Source of the DNA: Loktanella sp.
Lineage (GTDB): Bacteria > Pseudomonadota > Alphaproteobacteria > Rhodobacterales > Rhodobacteraceae
DNA length: 54,216 bases
NCBI GenBank assembly: GCA_020201155.1
Contig: JAIVHI010000168.1
Span: 1 to 54,216 of the forward strand
Direction of reading: 5' to 3'
This document shows, piece by piece, positions 47,257-54,216 of the stretch. A program made the position numbers and the translations under genes. How positions within the stretch are numbered: position 1 is the stretch's first letter; each line of letters begins with the position of its first letter. A model generated the notes under the pieces. It made no database searches. It was not told the DNA's origin and saw nothing but the letters and a program-made list of their open reading frames with translations.

Positions 47257-49293
47257 CTAAAGCGTGCGCACCAGCCGAAGCGCGTCGTAAATCGCCGCAT
47301 GGGTATTGCGGGCAGCGACCGCATCCCCGATCCGGAAGATCGTGTAGGCGCCGTCCGGGTTGCGCGCGACCTGTTGCGGCGTCCCCGCTACCAATGCCTC
47401 GTAATCCACCTCGCCAAGGTTGGTCGATCCGTCACGCAGGTCAAAGTAAAGATCGTCCAGCGGCCGTGTGCCGTGGTTGACGACGACCTGATCCACCTGC
47501 CGTGCCTTGCCGCCAGCGCCGTAGTCGCTACCGATCATCGCCTTCAACGCATTGCCGTCCCGCTCGACCGCGGTCAGCTTCCACATCACGCTGAAGGTCA
47601 CGTCACCGGCTTGCAGCGCGCGCACCGAGGGCGTCAGCGACATCGCCATGACCTCGGGCGCGAAGCTGCGATCACGTGTCATGATCTCGACCTTCGCACC
47701 GGTCGCGGCAATCGCCTCGGCAGCTTGCAGACCAGCGTAGTCGCCCGCGTCGTCGTAGATCAACACGTTGGACCCTGGCGCGGCATCGCCCGACAGGATG
47801 TCCCAGGTCGACACCACAAGATCGTCACCGCTGTCCAGCACCTCGGTATGCGGCAGACCGCCCGTCGCCACGATCACCACGTCAGGTGTCTCGGCACGGA
47901 TCGTCGCATCGTCCGCGAAGCTGTTGAAATGGAAGGTCACGCCCAGCCGTTCGCATTCCGCGTGACGCCACTGGATCAACTGCATCATCTCGGCCCGCCG
48001 CTTGGTCTGCGCGGTCAGGCGCACCTGCCCACCCGGATCATTTGCGGCCTCGTGGACGACGACGGCATGGCCGCGTTCGGCCGCTACGCGGGCGGCTTCC
48101 AGTCCGGCAGGTCCTGCGCCCACGACGACGACACGCCGCTTTGTGTCAGACGGTGCGATCTCGTGCGGCATCTCGATCTCGCGTCCGGTCGACGGGTTGT
48201 GCAGGCACAGCGCCATTCCGCCCTGATAGATCCGATCAAGGCAATAGTTCGCGCCCACGCAAGGGCGGATGCGGTCCTCTTCGCCGCGCATGATCTTGGC
48301 CACGATATGCGGGTCGGCCATATGGGCGCGGGTCATGCCGACCATATCGAGCTTGCCGCTTGCGATGGCGTGGCGCGCCGTGGCCACGTCCTGAATCTTG
48401 GCTGCATGAAAGGTGGGGAACTGTGTCGCCGCGCGAATCTCGCCCGCGAAGTCCAGATGCGGCGCGCTGGCCATACCCTGCACCGGGATCAGGTCCGTCA
48501 GCCCCGGATCGGTGTCGATATGCCCGCGCACGACATTCAGGAAATCCACAAAACCGCTGCCCTTGAGCCTTTGCGAAATCTCGATTCCTTCGGCCTTGTC
48601 GATCCCGCCTGCCTGACACTCGTCCCCCGCGTAGCGCACGCCGACGATAAAGTCGGGACCGACGCGGTCGCGGATGGCGGCAAGGGTGTCCATCATGAAC
48701 CGCATCCGGTTGTCGAGACTGCCACCGTAAGGCCCCTCCAGCGCGTTGGTGAGCGGCGAGGCGAACTGCTCCATCAGGTGGCCGTAGGCTTCAAGCTCGA
48801 TCCCGTCGAGACCCGCGGCCTGCATCCGTTCGGCGGCGTCCGCGTAGTCGCGGATGATGCGGGCGATGTCCCAGTCCTCGGCCATCTTGGGAAAGGCGCG
48901 GTGGGCCGGTTCGCGTTCATGGCCTGCGGAAATCACCGGCAGCCAGTCGGCCTTGTCCCATCGGGTGCGGCGGCCCAGATGGGTCAGCTGGATCATCACG
49001 GCACAGCCGTGGTCGTGGCAGGCGTCCGTCAGCTGCTTCATCCAGCCGACCACCTCGTCCTTCCACGCGATGACGTTGTTGAAGACGGGCGGGCTGTCCC
49101 GCGACACCGACGCCGATCCGGCCGTCATGGTCAGCGCCACGCCCGCCTTCGCGCGTTCCACGTGATAGGCGCGGTACCGGTCCTTGGGCATCCCGTCTTC
49201 GGGATAGGCCGGTTCATGGCTGGTGATCATCAGCCGGTTCTTCAGCGTCAGATGCTTGAGCTGGTAAGGCTGAAGAAGCGGATCATTGGTCAT
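47257..49293 (-). CDS. NADH:flavin oxidoreductase/dimethylglycine demethylase-like enzyme (DgcA-type)
   Basis: A 678-residue protein of the trimethylamine-dehydrogenase family: N-terminal FMN TIM barrel (about 1-340, LKNRLMITSHEPAYPEDGMP), a Cys segment and C-terminal FAD/NAD Rossmann domains (VVVVGAGPAGLEAARVAAERG). In the Cys segment RPCVGANYC...ALC only three of the four cysteines of the TMADH 4Fe-4S motif are present. With the downstream Rieske pair it suggests N-demethylation of dimethylglycine (after glycine betaine) or of stachydrine-type betaines. AAGGA lies 7 nt before the ATG. Confidence 0.78.
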   Translation of the reverse strand: MTNDPLLQPYQLKHLTLKNRLMITSHEPAYPEDGMPKDRYRAYHVERAKAGVALTMTAGSASVSRDSPPVFNNVIAWKDEVVGWMKQLTDACHDHGCAVMIQLTHLGRRTRWDKADWLPVISAGHEREPAHRAFPKMAEDWDIARIIRDYADAAERMQAAGLDGIELEAYGHLMEQFASPLTNALEGPYGGSLDNRMRFMMDTLAAIRDRVGPDFIVGVRYAGDECQAGGIDKAEGIEISQRLKGSGFVDFLNVVRGHIDTDPGLTDLIPVQGMASAPHLDFAGEIRAATQFPTFHAAKIQDVATARHAIASGKLDMVGMTRAHMADPHIVAKIMRGEEDRIRPCVGANYCLDRIYQGGMALCLHNPSTGREIEMPHEIAPSDTKRRVVVVGAGPAGLEAARVAAERGHAVVVHEAANDPGGQVRLTAQTKRRAEMMQLIQWRHAECERLGVTFHFNSFADDATIRAETPDVVIVATGGLPHTEVLDSGDDLVVSTWDILSGDAAPGSNVLIYDDAGDYAGLQAAEAIAATGAKVEIMTRDRSFAPEVMAMSLTPSVRALQAGDVTFSVMWKLTAVERDGNALKAMIGSDYGAGGKARQVDQVVVNHGTRPLDDLYFDLRDGSTNLGEVDYEALVAGTPQQVARNPDGAYTIFRIGDAVAARNTHAAIYDALRLVRTL

Positions 49294-49314
49294 GGGGCAT
49301 TCCTTGGCTGCGGG

Positions 49315-50256
49315 TCAGGCGTCGATCGACACATCGCCGATGGGGTTCGAACAACAGGCAAGCACATAGCCGTCGGCGATATCCTCTTCGGTGATACCAC
49401 CGTTGTGGACCATGTGAACCTGACCGCCTGCCGTCCTGACCCGGCATGTGCCGCAGACCCCGAAGGTGCAGCCCGACGGCAGGGACACACCGGCGGCCTT
49501 GGCCGCGCCAAGCAGGGTTTCGGTCTCGGCCACCTTGATGGTCTTGCCGGACCTGGCAAAAGTCACCTGCACCGACGCGTCCTCGTCCGGGATCACGTCG
49601 TCCTCGGGGTCGGCGGTCAAGTCGGGCGCGGCAAGTCCCAGGATCAACTGATTCATCTGTCCCTTGATCCCGGTCCAGGGCACGAAGGGGTCCGGCTCCG
49701 ACACCACCCATGTCAGCGACAGGCTGCGCGAACGGGTCGCCATCTGCTCCAACCGCGAGCGAAAGATGATTTCCGAGGGGCGGCGGGCGCAGTTGATGAA
49801 GACGATATCGGGATCGCCACCCGCATCGTACATCTGCGTCGTCATCGACATCATCGGCGTGATCCCCGACCCCGCCGAGATGAAAAGGTATTTGGATGCC
49901 GGATGAACCGCATTCGAGAAGTTGCCGGCAGGTCCGATGGCCTTGACCCGCATGCCGGGGCGCAGATTGTCCAGCATCCAGCGCGAGCCCAACGACTCGG
50001 GCTGCGCCTTGACCGTCACCGTCAGGGACGTCGGGCGCGACGGGGAAGAACTGATCGTGTAGGTGCGGAACAGGGGCTCATTGCCCACGGGCAATGCCAA
50101 GGTCAGGAACTGGCCCGCATTGTAGCGGAACAGTGCCCCCGACGGCGGTCTGAACGTGAAGGTCGCAGTATGCGCTGTCTCGGGCAGGTAATTCACGCAC
50201 TCCAGCGGTTCGTCGTCCGTCCAGAAGCGCAGGGTCGGTTGCGTATCCAAGGCCAT
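49315..50256 (-). CDS. Ferredoxin-NAD(P)H reductase partner of Rieske oxygenase (GbcB-type)
   Basis: A 313-residue electron-transfer flavoprotein: FAD-binding barrel (about 25-120, FRTYTISSSPSRP), NAD-binding domain (SAGSGITPMMSM) and a C-terminal plant-type 2Fe-2S domain (LPSGCTFGVCGTCRVRTAGG and a last Cys in VLACCSNP). It reduces the Rieske oxygenase encoded 2 bp upstream. Order gbcA-gbcB-dgcA-like resembles glycine betaine demethylation loci. Confidence 0.85.
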   Translation of the reverse strand: MALDTQPTLRFWTDDEPLECVNYLPETAHTATFTFRPPSGALFRYNAGQFLTLALPVGNEPLFRTYTISSSPSRPTSLTVTVKAQPESLGSRWMLDNLRPGMRVKAIGPAGNFSNAVHPASKYLFISAGSGITPMMSMTTQMYDAGGDPDIVFINCARRPSEIIFRSRLEQMATRSRSLSLTWVVSEPDPFVPWTGIKGQMNQLILGLAAPDLTADPEDDVIPDEDASVQVTFARSGKTIKVAETETLLGAAKAAGVSLPSGCTFGVCGTCRVRTAGGQVHMVHNGGITEEDIADGYVLACCSNPIGDVSIDA

Positions 50257-50258
50257 GC

Positions 50259-51542
<1,284 letters not shown>

Positions 51543-51572
51543 TCACTTTCAATGGCATTAATTCTCACCTAG

Positions 51573-51589
51573 GATGAATCTGCTTCATC
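51573..51589. promoter_or_regulatory. LysR-type inverted repeat in the gbcA/lysR divergent region
   Basis: GATGAA-TCTGC-TTCATC is a perfect 6-bp inverted repeat containing a T-N11-A core, as expected for LysR regulators. It lies 39 bp before the LysR start and 84 bp before the gbcA-type start. Confidence 0.55.
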
Positions 51590-51628
51590 TAATACACTTT
51601 CCGACACAGACAGACCCGAAAGCGACAC

Positions 51629-52504
51629 ATGGCCCGCACTTATGACTTGCCGTCGTTGACGGCGCTGCACTGTTTCGAGGCCGCTGCCCGGAAATTAAGC
51701 TTCAAGGAAGCCGCGAGCGAACTGAACGTCACCCCCACCGCCGTCAGCCACCAGATCAGGGCGCTTGAAACCGATCTCGGCCAGCCGCTGTTTCGCAGGC
51801 AGCATCGCGGCGTGGAACTGACCGAATCCGGGGCCTACCTGTTTCATGCGGTGCAGCGCAGTTTCGAAGCGATCTCGGACGTTGTGCGTGACATGCGCGG
51901 CGTCACGAGCGGGGAAGATGTCGTGGTCTTTTCCTCGACCGCCATGTCGGCGCTTTGGCTCACGCCGAAGCTGTCGCACTTCTGGCGGTCGCATGCGGAT
52001 ATCGGCGTGTCCCAGATCGTGTCGGACGCACCGGCACCGGATGGGATTGCAGACCTGACGTTGACCTATGGGGATCTCGACCCCGACGATCCATCCTGCC
52101 GATTGATGTTTCAGGACCAGATCTCGGCAGTCGGCTCGCGCAGCTTTGCCGCAGATCACGGCATAAAAACGGCCGCGGATCTGCACCGCGCGCCGCTGAT
52201 CCACGTGGTGGGCGAACGGCAGCACTGGACTGGCTGGATCGACTGGCTGGGCGGCTTGGGATGCCCCGCGCCGACGGGCCAGCGGATCGCGGTCAACAAC
52301 TACATGATCGCGCTTCAGATGGCGAAAGACGGGATCGGCGCCGTGCTGGGATGGGACGGGCTGATCGGCGGCATGATCGACAGCGGCGAACTGGGGCAAC
52401 TCATCCCCGACCGGATCGCCTCACCCCAGTGCTTCTACATCCGCACCCATCGCCGCGCGTCACCCAAGGCGATCCGGTTGCGCGACTGGCTGGTCGCGGC
52501 CTGA
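51629..52504 (+). CDS. LysR-family regulator (GcvA-like)
   Basis: A 291-residue LysR protein with N-terminal winged helix-turn-helix (LSFKEAASELNVTPTAVSHQ, about 25-44) and a substrate-binding domain with GcvA-type layout (YLFHAVQRSFEAISDVVRDM after the DNA-binding part). Divergent from the betaine demethylase operon, which it probably controls. Its stop is 13 bp from the convergent formamidase stop. Confidence 0.85.
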   Translation: MARTYDLPSLTALHCFEAAARKLSFKEAASELNVTPTAVSHQIRALETDLGQPLFRRQHRGVELTESGAYLFHAVQRSFEAISDVVRDMRGVTSGEDVVVFSSTAMSALWLTPKLSHFWRSHADIGVSQIVSDAPAPDGIADLTLTYGDLDPDDPSCRLMFQDQISAVGSRSFAADHGIKTAADLHRAPLIHVVGERQHWTGWIDWLGGLGCPAPTGQRIAVNNYMIALQMAKDGIGAVLGWDGLIGGMIDSGELGQLIPDRIASPQCFYIRTHRRASPKAIRLRDWLVAA

Positions 52505-52517
52505 GTGGTCTGCAGGG

Positions 52518-53330
52518 TCAGTCACCGACGAAGCTCTGCGCCAAGGGATGCGCGGGGTCGCGCAACCCGTCGATCACGTCGAAATGGTGACGTTCCGGTT
52601 CGACCACCAGCGGGACGGCGCGGGTGTCGGTCGTCCACGCCTCGGACAGCAGGGCGGCTTGTCGCAGAAACTCGGGGCGCTCGCGCGCGCCGACCCATGC
52701 GCTGACCGACACATCCGGCAGTGGTTGCAGCAGCGCGGGGCTTTCGGCAATGGCTTCGTCCTGATCCATCCCGAGGATGTCGTTCATGGAATGCAGCCTG
52801 ATGGGCCGCAAATCGTGCACACCGCTGATCGAGACCACGCGTGTGATACGCGTGATCGTGGCAGGTGACAGGGGCGTGTCGGCACAGACCATCCGGCACA
52901 CCAGATGGCCACCCGCTGAATGTCCTGCCAGCCGGATCGGTCCCATGACGCGCATGGCGGCCATGTCGATGGCCCGTGCAACCTGATGGGTGATCTGGGA
53001 CACCCGCGCGTCCGGGGCCAGCGTGTATCCGGGCAAAGCGACGGCCCACCCCAGCGCCAAGGCGCCTTGCGCAAAATGCGACCAGGAGGCGGGATCGAAC
53101 CGGTGCCAGTAGCCCCCGTGCACGAAAACCGCCAAACCTTTGGGGGACTGCCTTGGCCAGAAGAAATCGACCGTCTCACGCGGCGCGTCACCGTAGGCCA
53201 CCCCGATCTCGTTATTGGTGAGGTCACGGAACGCCTGCGCCTCGGCCACCCACCGGTCGGGATAGGCGGAACCGCCCGCGATGTAAGATCCGCATTGGAA
53301 GGCATCCTGCCAATCGATTCCGTCGTCCAT
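52518..53330 (-). CDS. Alpha/beta-hydrolase kynurenine formamidase-like
   Basis: A 270-residue alpha/beta hydrolase with oxyanion motif VFVHGGYWHRFD, nucleophile Ser in LAGHSAGGHLVCRMV, Asp in the 230s region and His in PERHHFDVIDGL. It resembles eukaryote-type arylformamidase (AFMID) rather than the metal-dependent bacterial KynB. Divergent from kynureninase, the next enzyme of tryptophan breakdown, which supports the role. GGAGGA lies 9 nt before the ATG. Confidence 0.8.
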   Translation of the reverse strand: MDDGIDWQDAFQCGSYIAGGSAYPDRWVAEAQAFRDLTNNEIGVAYGDAPRETVDFFWPRQSPKGLAVFVHGGYWHRFDPASWSHFAQGALALGWAVALPGYTLAPDARVSQITHQVARAIDMAAMRVMGPIRLAGHSAGGHLVCRMVCADTPLSPATITRITRVVSISGVHDLRPIRLHSMNDILGMDQDEAIAESPALLQPLPDVSVSAWVGARERPEFLRQAALLSEAWTTDTRAVPLVVEPERHHFDVIDGLRDPAHPLAQSFVGD

Positions 53331-53480
53331 TGTCGCAAGTCCTCCGATGCTGCCACCTCATCGAAACACAGGGGCCCCTTGGTGGGAATGCCCAATCGCC
53401 GCGACCCCGCGGGCTGTCCAAGCCCACCGGGCGATGCTAAGCCATCGACAACATGCCCCCAGCCCGTTCGGAGATGACCC

Positions 53481-54216
53481 ATGGCGCAATTGCCCTTCAA
53501 ACACCTGTTCGCCCTGCCCGAAGACGTGATCTATCTTGATGGCAACTCTTTGGGTCCGCTGCCTGTTTCGGCCCCTGCCCGCGCAGCCCATGTCCTGCAA
53601 GAGGAATGGGGCCAAGAGCTGATCAAGGCGTGGAACACCGCCGGTTGGATGGACCTGCCGCAGCGCGTGGGCGACCGGATCGCCGGGCTGATCGGCGCAG
53701 CTGACGGGTCGGTCGCAACCGGCGACACCCTGTCGATCAAGGTTTATCAGGCACTGGCCGCCGCCTTGAAGATGCGTCCCGATCGGCGCGTCATCCTGTC
53801 CGATGCGCGCAACTTTCCGACCGACCTTTACATGGCCGAAGGGCTGATCGACACGATCGACAAGGACTACGAACTGCGGACCGTCGCCCCCGAAGACGTG
53901 CTGGACCAGATCGGCGACGACGTGGCCGCGGTCTTGCTGACGCAGGTCGATTACAGGTCGGGCCGCCTGCACGACATGGCCGAGATCACCAAGGCCGCGC
54001 ATGCGGCAGGCGCGGTGATGATTTGGGATCTGGCACACAGCGCAGGCGCGCTGCCCGTGGATATCACGGCCAGTGCGGCTGAATTCGCGGTCGGCTGCAC
54101 CTACAAATACCTCAATGGCGGCCCCGGTGCGCCCGCGTTCATCTACGTGCGGCCCGATCTGGTCGACGCCGTGGAGCCTGCGCTATCGGGATGGATGGGG
54201 CATGAGGCGCCCTTTG
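53481..54216 (+). CDS. kynU: Kynureninase (C-terminus cut by window edge)
   Basis: PLP enzyme cleaving kynurenine to anthranilate and alanine (or its hydroxy analogue). The first 245 codons are seen: MAQLPFKHLFALPEDVIYLD, DGNSLGPLP, ILSDARNFPTDLYMAEG, DLAHSAGALPVD and the Schiff-base Lys in GCTYKYLNGGPGAPAF. Family length is near 400, so about 40 percent is beyond the window. The ATG follows GGAGATGACCC. Divergent from the formamidase gene, 150 bp away. Confidence 0.95.
   Translation, partial: MAQLPFKHLFALPEDVIYLDGNSLGPLPVSAPARAAHVLQEEWGQELIKAWNTAGWMDLPQRVGDRIAGLIGAADGSVATGDTLSIKVYQALAAALKMRPDRRVILSDARNFPTDLYMAEGLIDTIDKDYELRTVAPEDVLDQIGDDVAAVLLTQVDYRSGRLHDMAEITKAAHAAGAVMIWDLAHSAGALPVDITASAAEFAVGCTYKYLNGGPGAPAFIYVRPDLVDAVEPALSGWMGHEAPF

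Overview
The window reads as chromosomal DNA of a marine-type Rhodobacterales (roseobacter-group) alphaproteobacterium. The support is the high G+C coding bias, the sdhC-sdhD-sdhA-x-x-sdhB and mdh-sucC-x-sucD-sucA-sucB-x-x-lpd gene orders, two ethylmalonyl-CoA-pathway genes (mch, mcl2), an FnrL/cbb3 oxidase block, and aglEFGAK and frcBCA sugar ABC operons like those of rhizobia and roseobacters. I cannot name genus or species. I see no insertion sequence, phage, CRISPR array or replication origin.

Layout. 1-6724 (minus strand): mcl2, an NnrU-type membrane protein, a DUF1737 protein and mch, then the succinate dehydrogenase operon sdhCDA, two small exported proteins and sdhB (3' end cut by the window edge). 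6885-8107: a small exported protein convergent with a TSUP permease. 8108-19586 (plus strand): mdh, then sucC, a membrane protein, a small lipoprotein, sucD, sucA, sucB, two MAPEG-like membrane proteins, lpd and a small membrane protein. 19596-21579: a GntR/FCD regulator (probable AkgR), a YgjP-type metallopeptidase, a TIGR02300 acidic protein and tRNA-Ala(GGC). 21707-26075: fructose-type ABC transporter frcBCA with divergent ROK regulator. 26108-34157: aglEFGAK (alpha-glucoside uptake and hydrolysis) and xylB. 34480-35787: a histidinol-dehydrogenase-family enzyme, probably catabolic. 35784-45974: hemN, fnrL, ccoNOQP and ccoGHIS. 45978-51488 (minus strand): an FMN L-lactate dehydrogenase-type enzyme, then a dgcA-like demethylase, gbcB-like reductase and gbcA-like Rieske oxygenase with a divergent LysR regulator. 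52518-54216: an alpha/beta-hydrolase kynurenine formamidase and kynureninase (cut by the window edge).

How the parts fit. The first 20 kb encodes the TCA segment from 2-oxoglutarate to succinate (suc genes, lpd), succinate oxidation (sdh) and malate oxidation (mdh), together with C5-to-C2 steps of the ethylmalonyl-CoA pathway (mch, mcl2). The same palindrome, TGTGATCACA or a one-base variant, occurs as a doublet before sdhC, as a doublet before sucC, and singly just before the GntR gene. This fits a local TCA regulon controlled by that GntR protein. The cbb3 block carries three FNR boxes (hemN/fnrL, ccoN, ccoG), consistent with low-oxygen induction by FnrL.

The points most worth checking are: (1) a CcoP subunit whose first cytochrome c domain seems to lack its distal half and axial methionine; (2) the TGTGATCACA regulon; (3) a possible hairpin/terminator switch between sucD and sucA; (4) a decayed copy of the sucD 5' end upstream of sucD; (5) two AAnCGnTT operator-like motifs 20 bp apart before aglE with no LacI gene in the window.
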